DNA from: Scandinavium sp036271055
GTDB taxonomy: Bacteria; Pseudomonadota; Gammaproteobacteria; Enterobacterales; Enterobacteriaceae
Reading direction: 5' to 3'
DNA: 64,000 bases
Assembly (NCBI RefSeq): GCF_036271055.1
Contig: NZ_DATBBJ010000063.1
Location: forward strand, 124,001-188,000
A program made the position numbers and the translations under genes. Below the pieces are notes generated by a model that was not told the DNA's origin, ran no database searches, and worked only from the letters and a program-made list of their open reading frames with translations. Of this stretch, positions 27,099 to 35,300 are shown in pieces. Each line of letters begins with the position of its first letter. Within the stretch, counting starts at the first letter, position 1.

Positions 27099-27920
27099 AT
27101 GCCGTGTGAAGAACTGGAAATTGTCTGGAACAATATCAAAGCCGAAGCCCGCGCGCTGGCTGACTGTGAGCCTATGCTCGCCAGTTTTTACCACGCAACG
27201 CTGCTCAAGCATGATGACCTCGGCAGCGCGCTGAGTTATATGCTCGCCAACAAGCTGGCGTCCTCGATCATGCCCGCGATAGCCATTCGCGAAGTGGTGG
27301 AAGAAGCCTACGCCGCCGACCCGGAAATGATTGCCTCTGCTGCCTGTGATATTCAGGCCGTGCGCACCCGTGACCCTGCCGTTGATAAATACTCCACACC
27401 GCTGCTGTATCTGAAAGGTTTCCACGCGCTACAGGCTTATCGCATCGGTCACTGGCTCTGGCACCAGGGGCGTCGTGCGTTAGCCATTTTCCTGCAAAAT
27501 CAGGTCTCTGTTACATTCCAGGTTGATATCCACCCGGCGGCGAAAATTGGTCGCGGCATCATGCTCGATCACGCAACCGGCATTGTGGTGGGTGAAACAG
27601 CGGTAATTGAAGACGACGTTTCCATTCTGCAATCCGTCACCCTTGGCGGGACAGGCAAAACCAGCGGCGATCGCCATCCGAAAATTCGTGAAGGGGTGAT
27701 GATTGGCGCGGGCGCGAAAATTCTCGGCAATATCGAAGTTGGGCGTGGTGCGAAAATTGGCGCGGGTTCCGTCGTGCTACAACCCGTACCGCCGCATACC
27801 ACCGCGGCTGGCGTACCCGCGCGTATCGTCGGCAAGCCGGACAGCGATAAACCGGCAATGGATATGGATCAGCACTTTAACGGGATCCACCATACGTTTG
27901 AGTTTGGCGACGGGATTTAA
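27099..27920 (+). CDS. cysE: Serine O-acetyltransferase
   Basis: 273-aa first enzyme of cysteine synthesis; acetylates serine with acetyl-CoA. Start ATG at 27099 (MPCEELEIVWNNIKAEARAL) matches the E. coli N-terminus; the frame upstream has no similarity. It has an N-terminal helical domain, then hexapeptide repeats forming a left-handed beta helix (HPAAKIGRGIMLDHATGIV; GAGAKILGNIEVGRGAKIG). The C-terminal tail ends FEFGDGI, the segment that binds CysK and takes part in feedback inhibition by cysteine. Confidence 0.98.
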   Translation: MPCEELEIVWNNIKAEARALADCEPMLASFYHATLLKHDDLGSALSYMLANKLASSIMPAIAIREVVEEAYAADPEMIASAACDIQAVRTRDPAVDKYSTPLLYLKGFHALQAYRIGHWLWHQGRRALAIFLQNQVSVTFQVDIHPAAKIGRGIMLDHATGIVVGETAVIEDDVSILQSVTLGGTGKTSGDRHPKIREGVMIGAGAKILGNIEVGRGAKIGAGSVVLQPVPPHTTAAGVPARIVGKPDSDKPAMDMDQHFNGIHHTFEFGDGI

Positions 27921-27941
27921 CGCGTTATCTGTCTGCCAGAG

Positions 27942-27967
27942 GCCCGGTAAGCATCGCGCCACCGGGC
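27942..27967. repeat. REP element between cysE and trmL
   Basis: A repetitive extragenic palindrome with arms GCCCGGT / ACCGGGC and a central AAGC...GCGCC, between the convergent 3' ends of cysE and trmL. It closely resembles the second REP at 51172. Confidence 0.8.
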
Positions 27968-27984
27968 ATGTGAAGCGAACGCTT

Positions 27985-28458
27985 TCAGCTGCGTAACACC
28001 GCACCCGCATAGCCCAACTGACGCCAGGCCTCATACACCACGACCGATACCGCATTTGACAGGTTCATGCTGCGGCTGTCCGGCATCATCGGAATACGAA
28101 TTTTTTGCTCGGGCGGCAAAGCATCCAGAATCGCCGCAGGCAACCCGCGTGTTTCCGGGCCAAACATCAGATAATCCCCTGCCTGATAACTTACGGCGCT
28201 ATGAGCAGGTGTGCCTTTGGTGGTCAGGGCAAACAGGCGTTTCGGCTGTTCCGCTTCAACGAATGTCTCATAACTGGCGTGGCGTGTTACGGCGGTAAAT
28301 TCGTGATAATCCAGCCCCGCGCGACGCAGGCGCTTATCATCCCAGGCAAAGCCCATCGGCTCGAGGATATGCAGACGAAAACCGGTGTTGGCGCACAGGC
28401 GAATAATATTGCCGGTATTCGGTGGAATTTCTGGTTCGAATAAAACGATGTTAAGCAT
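27985..28458 (-). CDS. trmL: tRNA (cytidine/uridine-2'-O-)-methyltransferase TrmL
   Basis: 157-aa SPOUT-fold methyltransferase that methylates the wobble ribose of tRNA-Leu. N-terminus MLNIVLFEPEIPPNTGNIIR; knot motifs YLMFGPETRGLP and MNLSNAVSVVVYEAW. Downstream of lldD on the same strand. Its ribosome site (AAGGGGG) is inside a hairpin at 28460-28483. Confidence 0.97.
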   Translation of the reverse strand: MLNIVLFEPEIPPNTGNIIRLCANTGFRLHILEPMGFAWDDKRLRRAGLDYHEFTAVTRHASYETFVEAEQPKRLFALTTKGTPAHSAVSYQAGDYLMFGPETRGLPAAILDALPPEQKIRIPMMPDSRSMNLSNAVSVVVYEAWRQLGYAGAVLRS

Positions 28459-28459
28459 G

Positions 28460-28483
28460 CTGCCCCCTTAATTGCGGGGGCAG
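28460..28483 (-). other. Hairpin covering the trmL ribosome site
   Basis: Arms CTGCCCCC / GGGGGCAG with an 8-base loop. Read on the minus strand it follows lldD and ends 2 bases before the trmL ATG, so the purine-rich Shine-Dalgarno is paired in the stem. No T run follows. It may end part of the lldD transcription or limit trmL translation. Confidence 0.6.
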
Positions 28484-28502
28484 AATAGCAGATCGGAAAA
28501 GA

Positions 28503-29690
28503 TTATGCCGCATCTCCACGGCTCACGGGAGCGAGTTGCGACGCCAGATGTTTTGCTTCTTGCACCAAAGAATCGCGGGAAATCTCACCGATGGATTTCG
28601 CTCCGGTTAGTGTCATTGCCACCTTCATCTCTTTCTCAATCAGATTCAGCAGATTAGTGACACCCGCGCCGCCGTGCGTCGCCAGGGCATACAGATAGGC
28701 GCGGCCCAGCAACACGCTGTCGGCACCCAGCGCAATCATACGCACCACGTCCAGCCCATTACGGATACCACTATCAGCAAGAATAGCGATATCGCCTTTT
28801 ACCGCGTCAGCAATAGCCGGTAACGCGCGGGCAGAAGAGAGCACGCCGTCGAGCTGACGACCACCGTGATTCGACACCACAATACCGTCTGCGCCAAAGC
28901 GCACCGCGTCGCGCGCGTCTTCCGGATCAAGGATCCCTTTGATCACCATCGGGCCGTCCCAGAATTCGCGGATCCACTCCAGGTCTTTCCATGAAATGGA
29001 CGGATCGAAGTTATTCGCCAGCCAGCCAATGTAATCTTCCAGCCCGGTCGGTTTGCCGAGATAGGTCGAGATATTGCCTAAATCGTGCGGACGGCCATTC
29101 ACGCCCACATCCCACGCCCATTGTGGATGTGTGACCGACTGCCAGTAACGGCGTAGTGCGGCGTTCGGGCCGCTCATGCCGGAATGCGCATCACGGTAGC
29201 GCGCGCCCGGCGTAGGCATATCGACGGTGAAAACCAGCGTGGAACAGCCCGCCGCTTCGGCGCGTTCCAGCGCGTTGCGCATAAAGCCGCGATCGCGCAG
29301 GACATACAGCTGGAACCACATCGGGCGTTTAATGGTTGGCGCGACCTCTTCTATCGGGCACACCGACACCGTGGAAAGGGTAAACGGAATGCCTTTGGCA
29401 TCCGCCGCACCTGCCGCCTGCACTTCACCACGACGGGCATACATACCGCACAACCCGACTGGCGCGAGTGCGACCGGCATCGAGAGCGTTTCGTTGAACA
29501 GCTTCGTTTCCAGGCTGAGATCGGACATGTTCTTCAGCACGCGCTGGCGCAGCGCCACCTCGGAAAGATCGGCCACGTTCCGGCGCAAGGTATGCTCGCT
29601 GTACGCGCCACCGTCGATGTAGTGGAACAGGAACGGCGGCAGAATGCGTTGGGCTGCGGCCCGATAATCGCTGGCGGCTGAAATAATCAT
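28503..29690 (-). CDS. lldD: L-lactate dehydrogenase (quinone), FMN-dependent
   Basis: 395-aa membrane-associated flavoenzyme oxidising L-lactate to pyruvate with electrons to quinone. Motifs: YIDGGAYSEHTLRRN, FTVDMPTPGARYRD, and the catalytic histidine in VSNHGGRQLDG. Start is the ATG at 29690, overlapping the lldR stop as TGATG; a TTG one codon earlier is less likely. Last gene of lldPRD. Confidence 0.97.
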   Translation of the reverse strand: MIISAASDYRAAAQRILPPFLFHYIDGGAYSEHTLRRNVADLSEVALRQRVLKNMSDLSLETKLFNETLSMPVALAPVGLCGMYARRGEVQAAGAADAKGIPFTLSTVSVCPIEEVAPTIKRPMWFQLYVLRDRGFMRNALERAEAAGCSTLVFTVDMPTPGARYRDAHSGMSGPNAALRRYWQSVTHPQWAWDVGVNGRPHDLGNISTYLGKPTGLEDYIGWLANNFDPSISWKDLEWIREFWDGPMVIKGILDPEDARDAVRFGADGIVVSNHGGRQLDGVLSSARALPAIADAVKGDIAILADSGIRNGLDVVRMIALGADSVLLGRAYLYALATHGGAGVTNLLNLIEKEMKVAMTLTGAKSIGEISRDSLVQEAKHLASQLAPVSRGDAA

Positions 29691-30463
29691 CAATGGTTCT
29701 CCCTGGAATGCTCGTTGTGGTCGCCGGGCAGGCGGGTGATCCGCGCCTGACGGGCCCTGTCTTCATCAAACTGTTTAATGGTGGCGTGCACGAAGCCGAG
29801 GTGCGACATCATCGCCTGGCGTGCGCCTTCGGCATCGCCCGCGAGAATGGCGTCCAGCACCGCCTGATGTTGTTCGGTCAATTTTGCGAACACGGGTGGC
29901 ACGAGATACATCCGCTGGCGGCTCTGTTTTACGGAAGATTGCAGCAGGTCGAAGAAGCCGCGCATGGTTTGCAGTAGCACCACGTTATGCGAGGCCTCGG
30001 CGATGGCGAGATGAAAGCGCACATCGGCCTGCGAGGCCAAATCCGGATCGTCACTTTGCGTGGCTTCAAAGCACAGGCGAATTTTCTCTTTATCGGTTTC
30101 GGTGGCGCGTAATGCAGCGTGCCACGCGGTGCTGGCTTCAATCGCGTGGCGCGCTTCGAGGATATCGAAACTGTAATCAGGGTCATCCGCGAGCAGACTT
30201 TTCAGGGGCTGGACGATGTTTTGCTCCGACCACGGCTCATGCTGCCAGCGCACAAACGTCCCGCCTCCGCGACGGCTGATCAGCAGCCCTTCGCTCACCA
30301 GTTTTGCCAGCGCTTCGCGCAGTGAATTACGCGAAACGCCGAGCTGCACCGCCAGCTGGCGTTCGGCGGGCAAACGCATGCCCGCTTCCAGCTGTTGTTC
30401 TTCAATCAGCGTTCGCACACGGGTTGCAACCTCGTCTGCCAGACGCCGGGGCATCACAATCAT
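29690..30463 (-). CDS. lldR: L-lactate-responsive regulator LldR (GntR/FadR family)
   Basis: 257 aa with an N-terminal winged helix (RLADEVATRVRTLIEEQQL; PAERQLAVQLGVSRNSLREA) and an all-helical FCD ligand domain. In E. coli it represses or activates lldPRD by binding two operators. Start is the ATG at 30463, overlapping the lldP stop as ATGA; a longer frame upstream lies inside lldP. Confidence 0.96.
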   Translation of the reverse strand: MIVMPRRLADEVATRVRTLIEEQQLEAGMRLPAERQLAVQLGVSRNSLREALAKLVSEGLLISRRGGGTFVRWQHEPWSEQNIVQPLKSLLADDPDYSFDILEARHAIEASTAWHAALRATETDKEKIRLCFEATQSDDPDLASQADVRFHLAIAEASHNVVLLQTMRGFFDLLQSSVKQSRQRMYLVPPVFAKLTEQHQAVLDAILAGDAEGARQAMMSHLGFVHATIKQFDEDRARQARITRLPGDHNEHSRENH

Positions 30464-32115
30464 GGGATCATCCAGGTTAAGACATAGGCCTGCAAGGTGG
30501 TGATCACGCCCACCATGCAAGTGAAAATCAGGCTGTGTTTGACCGTAAAGCGGAACAGGTCTGACTCTTTCCCGACCAACCCCACGGCGGCACAGGCGAT
30601 GGCTATCGACTGCGGAGAAATCATCTTGCCGGTCACGCCGCCGGTAGTGTTGGCCGCAACTAACAGCACATCAGAAACGCCAATTTGTTGGGCCGCCGTA
30701 GCCTGTAATGCGGCGAACAGCGCGTTCGAGGATGTGTCTGATCCCGTCAGGAACACGCCGAGCCAGCCGAGGAACGGCGAGAAGAACGGGAACGCGCTGC
30801 CGGTATGCGACAGTGCCAACGCAAGTGTAGACGACAGCCCGGAGTAGTTAGAGATAAAGGCGAATGCCAGCACCATGCCGATGGAGTAAATCGGCAGCGC
30901 TAAGTCTTTGAGCGTATGACCAAACGTTATCACCGCGTCTTTCGGCTTCATGCGCAGCCAAACGACAGACAACAATGCGGCGAACAGAATGGCGGTGCCG
31001 GTCGCCGAGAACCAGTCGAATTTGTACACCGCGGCATAAGGTGTCGCTTCGTGAACGACTGGCGGCATACGGGCAACCAGTTTGTCGAGATACGGCACGG
31101 AGACGTTAAACACCCAGTCGTACAGCGCCCCGCCCGATGCAAACAGTGCTTTGAACGGCGGCACACTCCACAGCGTTACGGTGGCGGTCAAGAACAGGAA
31201 CGGCGACCAGGCGCGAACGATTTGCCCGGCGGTGTATTTCGTGCGCGAAAGCGTCATATCCACCTGCGACGCACCTACGTCGCCGAAGCGGAAAATACGC
31301 ACCGGTTGCCAGCGTTTGAGGAACAGCGTCAGACAGACCAATGACACCAGCGAAGAGATGATGTCCGGCAATTCCGGGCCGATAAAGTTGGAGCTAAGGA
31401 ACTGTGCAATCGCAAACGACCCGCCTGCCACCATCACCGCAGGCCAGGTCTCTTTCACGCCACGCCAGCCATCCATAATCGCCATGATCCAGAACAGCAC
31501 AATTATTGTCAGGAAAGGCAACTGACGGCCAACCATCTGACCGATCTCAAAGCTATCGAGCCCGGTCACTTGTCCGGCCACCAGAATCGGGATGCCCATT
31601 GCGCCAAACGCCACGGGTGCGGTGTTGACGATCAAACACAACCCAGCTGCATAAAGCGGATTAAACCCAAGCCCAACCAACAATGCGGCGGTAATGGCGA
31701 CGGGTGCACCGAAACCCGCAGCCCCTTCCAGAAACGCGCCAAAAGAGAACCCGACAATCAGCATTTGCAGGCGCTGGTCCGGCGTAATCGATAATATCGA
31801 TGATCGGATGATGTCGAACTGCCCGGTTTTCACCGAAATTTTGTAGACGAAAACGGCGGCAATAATTATCCAGGCAATCGGCCAGAGTCCGTAAAAGAAG
31901 CCATATACAACAGAGGCCAGCGCGTGATCGACGGGCATTTTGTAGAACAGCAGTGCGACGGCAAGGGCGATAGCGACGGTATAACTCGCGGCAACGTAGC
32001 CTTTCAGCTTGAGCTTAATGAGTGCGAAGAAGAAAAAGATAATTGGGAGCGCAGCAATCAGGCTTGAGAGCCAGATGTTGCCCGCAGGGTCGTAATTTTG
32101 TTGCCAGAGGTTCAT
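30460..32115 (-). CDS. lldP: L-lactate permease
   Basis: 551-aa LctP-family inner-membrane transporter taking up L-lactate (and glycolate in E. coli) with protons. It has many hydrophobic helices, the conserved GFSFGAFLEGAAGFGAPVAI, and TGSDTSSNALF near the C-terminus. First gene of lldPRD; the three genes are coupled by overlapping stops and starts. Confidence 0.97.
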   Translation of the reverse strand: MNLWQQNYDPAGNIWLSSLIAALPIIFFFFALIKLKLKGYVAASYTVAIALAVALLFYKMPVDHALASVVYGFFYGLWPIAWIIIAAVFVYKISVKTGQFDIIRSSILSITPDQRLQMLIVGFSFGAFLEGAAGFGAPVAITAALLVGLGFNPLYAAGLCLIVNTAPVAFGAMGIPILVAGQVTGLDSFEIGQMVGRQLPFLTIIVLFWIMAIMDGWRGVKETWPAVMVAGGSFAIAQFLSSNFIGPELPDIISSLVSLVCLTLFLKRWQPVRIFRFGDVGASQVDMTLSRTKYTAGQIVRAWSPFLFLTATVTLWSVPPFKALFASGGALYDWVFNVSVPYLDKLVARMPPVVHEATPYAAVYKFDWFSATGTAILFAALLSVVWLRMKPKDAVITFGHTLKDLALPIYSIGMVLAFAFISNYSGLSSTLALALSHTGSAFPFFSPFLGWLGVFLTGSDTSSNALFAALQATAAQQIGVSDVLLVAANTTGGVTGKMISPQSIAIACAAVGLVGKESDLFRFTVKHSLIFTCMVGVITTLQAYVLTWMIP

Positions 32116-32190
32116 GCAGGTCTCCAGAGAACCACTGAACGTGCACGCGGGCGAGTCTGCGCTCAGCTTCGCGTCACACGATATGTAAAA

Positions 32191-32204
32191 GTGGTCCTGC
32201 CAAT
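32191..32204. promoter_or_regulatory. LldR operator, promoter-proximal (O2-like)
   Basis: GTGGTCCTGCCAAT has the TGGT-N3-4-CCA pattern of FadR/LldR sites. It lies about 76 bases upstream of the lldP start codon. Its centre is about 125 bases from the second site at 32316. This fits the two-operator layout known for E. coli lldPRD (about -105 and +22). Confidence 0.65.
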
Positions 32205-32315
32205 AATGTGGTGTGAGGGTAATGCCAAAGAATGGTTAACCATATGTTGCCGTCAGGCAATGCATATGTTGCGTGAAAATGGGGTTCTGTGAGGAGCCGG
32301 GCAGATTAACGGGGG

Positions 32316-32330
32316 ATTGGTAGGGCCAAT
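32316..32330. promoter_or_regulatory. LldR operator, distal (O1-like)
   Basis: ATTGGTAGGGCCAAT, an inverted repeat (ATTGG / CCAAT) of LldR type, upstream of the lldP promoter. It is followed within 5 bases by a 12-bp stem-loop, and the large accessory gene ends 43 bases away. Confidence 0.7.
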
Positions 32331-32334
32331 TTAG

Positions 32335-32366
32335 GCTGACCTTCTCCGTTATGAGAGAAGGTCAGC
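32335..32366. terminator. Perfect stem-loop at the 3' end of the helicase-nuclease gene
   Basis: Twelve-base arms GCTGACCTTCTC / GAGAAGGTCAGC around an 8-base loop, starting 6 bases beyond the accessory gene's stop on the minus strand. No T run on either strand, so termination would be weak; it could block read-through toward the lldP promoter. Confidence 0.6.
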
Positions 32367-32372
32367 GTTGTA

Positions 32373-35300
32373 TCAGGCTGATATCAGTTCGGTTGGTTCA
32401 GGTGCCACGAGCAGTAAATCATTGCGCAGCAATTTTCCTTCTGCAAGGCATTGACCAATGACATCCGTAATGGCGCGTTTGAGTGCGCTACTGGTTGCTT
32501 TAAAGCCCAGCATTCTTGAAACTGAGGTAACTATCTCATCCTCTGTCGCCCCTAGATTGTGGGCGACAATGGCCAGCACCCCTTCTGCAATTTCCCGGGG
32601 ATGTATCATTTCCGGTTTTCGCAGCCCAGTTGATGAAACATTTTGACGATTGCGAATTTGGATTTCAGTTTCCTTATGGAGTAAGAAATCACCGTCAAAG
32701 GTTATCAATCCTTTTTTGCAGGCGATGGCCGCGGCATTTCTGACCGTGGAGTCAATTCTCGCACCAGCACGCTGGAGTCCCCATGCCGTACGTAACCGCA
32801 CTATGACCTCATTGATATGTACTGGTGATTCCTGAAGAACAATTTTTTCAATCAAATCTGACAATATACCAACAGGGGTTTCATGAAGCTCATATTCGGA
32901 GCTCGCGACTGGCGCCGACTCATTGTATTCAGCGGAAATATTTTCTTTTGGTTTTGCACTATCCAGGCCAAGTTCTACAACATCTTCACGTTCTACAGTG
33001 ACAATTTCCACCGGTACCGCACGCTGAGAGGCATATCCTTGCTCTATACGATGTGCGAGAGCTTTTTTAGCACTATCAATGGCATTTAACACTCTCTGCA
33101 GTTGTTCATCGGGGCGCTGGAACCAATCGGTACTCCAGATGCGATGAATGATCCAACCGTGATCTTCGAGAACACTTTGACGAAGTCGATCGCGTTCGCG
33201 GGCAGATCGAGAGGAGTGATAAGCGCTACCGTCGCACTCTATTCCTAACAGATACCGGCCTGGCATCTCAGGATCGGCAATAGCAAGATCAATGAAGAAT
33301 CCCGCGATGCCGACTTGAGCATGGACCTGATATCCTTTTTGTTGCAATGCCGAGGCGACTTGTTCTTCAAAAATACTGTCCATTGGTTTACCAGACTGGT
33401 GCGACAAGGAGAGTCTGCCAGTACGAGCATATTGCAGGAATAATTTGAAGGCGAAAACCCCAACACCTTTAGCCCTCTCAAGATCGATATCTTCATCTGT
33501 GATTGAGGCAAAAACCTCGCACCGCCGTTTGGCTCGGCTGATTAAAACGTTGAGGCGTCTCTCACCTCCTTGCGACCCTAACGGACCGAACCGCATCGCG
33601 AGATATCCTTGCTTATTTCTTGCATAACCCACGGAGATCATGATGACATCACGTTCATCTCCCTGAATATTTTCGAGATTTTTGATGAAGAAGGGTTCGT
33701 TAGGATGGTTCATGAAGAACTCTTCACACTGCGGATTAAGTCTCCTGAGAAGTTCAAGCTCATCCTGAATGGCTTTCCGTTGCGAGACGGAAAAGGTTGC
33801 AACACCCAGCGACTGATCTGGATTTTTTTGCGCGTGAACCAGGATGGAGGAGGCTATTCGTTTTGCTTCAATCAGATTGGCATTACTGCCACCTGAATCG
33901 AAGATACCCTCAGGAATATGATGAAACAGGAGTCCCATGCCAGCTTCCTGCGTATAAGGACTCGGTACGATAAACAGTTTATTCTCGTAGAATTGATTAT
34001 TTGAAACGGCAATCAGTGACTGATGGCGGCTACGATAGTGCCAGCGTAGCATTCGCTGTGGTAATCCTCTTGCCACAAACAAACCGAGAATACTCTCAAT
34101 ATCGGCAACTTGGGACGAATCGTCGTCGTCGTTACTGACCTCTGTCATACGTGAGAAGAAGCTTGTGGGGGGGAGCTGACGCTCATCACCCACGACAACC
34201 ACTTGCTGGCAACGTGCAATTGCGCCAATTGCGTCTACAGGTTGAATTTGACTGGCTTCATCCATTACCAATAGATCGAACTTTTGTTTTCCTGGGGTAA
34301 GAAACTGTGCAACAGACAATGGGCTCATCATGATGACCGGTTTTAATGCCTGAATGGCAGGGCCGGCTTTCAACATTAGCTGTCTTATCGGCAAATGGCC
34401 TCGTTTGCGCGCCATTTCAGCTCTCAGGACACCAACTGGGCCTGCAGCTCCTGTTTTTGACGGAATACGCCTGTGATGGGCTCTGACAACTTCAATGCTG
34501 GATGCTTTGATACGCCTGAGATCGAGGTCAGCAAAATAGCTGACTTTACGCGAGTGGAGCTCACCGTCAAAACGTGCAAGAGAAGGCTCTTCTGACACCA
34601 TTAGGCGAAGCAGAGATTCATAGTAAGCGTATTCTACTGAAGATTGGCATTGATGTAATGGTAGACGACCATCTGCAAGTTGATCAATAACGTCTGTCAG
34701 CCCTTCCTTACATCCTTTAACAACACGGTGTTGCCACATAACCCATTTAGAGAGCTGTTCTGAGGAGAGGATCCAGGTTGATAATTTCTCCCTCAAATGC
34801 GTTATGGAGAGCGAGTTTTGTGCCCCAACGCTGAATAAGCATTCCATTGTTGAAGCCAGGTCTTTGGCCAGCGCTCTGATATCCTCCTGGAAGTTACTGC
34901 TGCGTTCGTATAATGCGGTGGCTTGCTGGAGCAATGCCTCCCGATCGTCTATGGTTGCCGCGATAAAGCGTAACTCCGGATTCTCTTTGATCCATTCATA
35001 GCGGATTTCAAGTGCCTTCCAGTCTGACTGAGGACCCTGCCAGAGCTCGGCAAACGCGGTTATCGCCAAATCCTGATGTGACGCGACGGAAGCTTTCAGG
35101 TATTGAAGGCTGATGATTTCTTCAACCATTAAGAGCCGTTCATCAAGATGCTCAGCGGGATCTCGAAGGACCTGATGGGATATTGCGTCAATACGGACGA
35201 GTTTTTGACCCATCGTGCTGATAAATGCCAATGGAACCCTGCTGAAAGAAAAATGATTATCGAACCATTGCTCAGGCGAAATACCGTGTGCTTTCCACAG

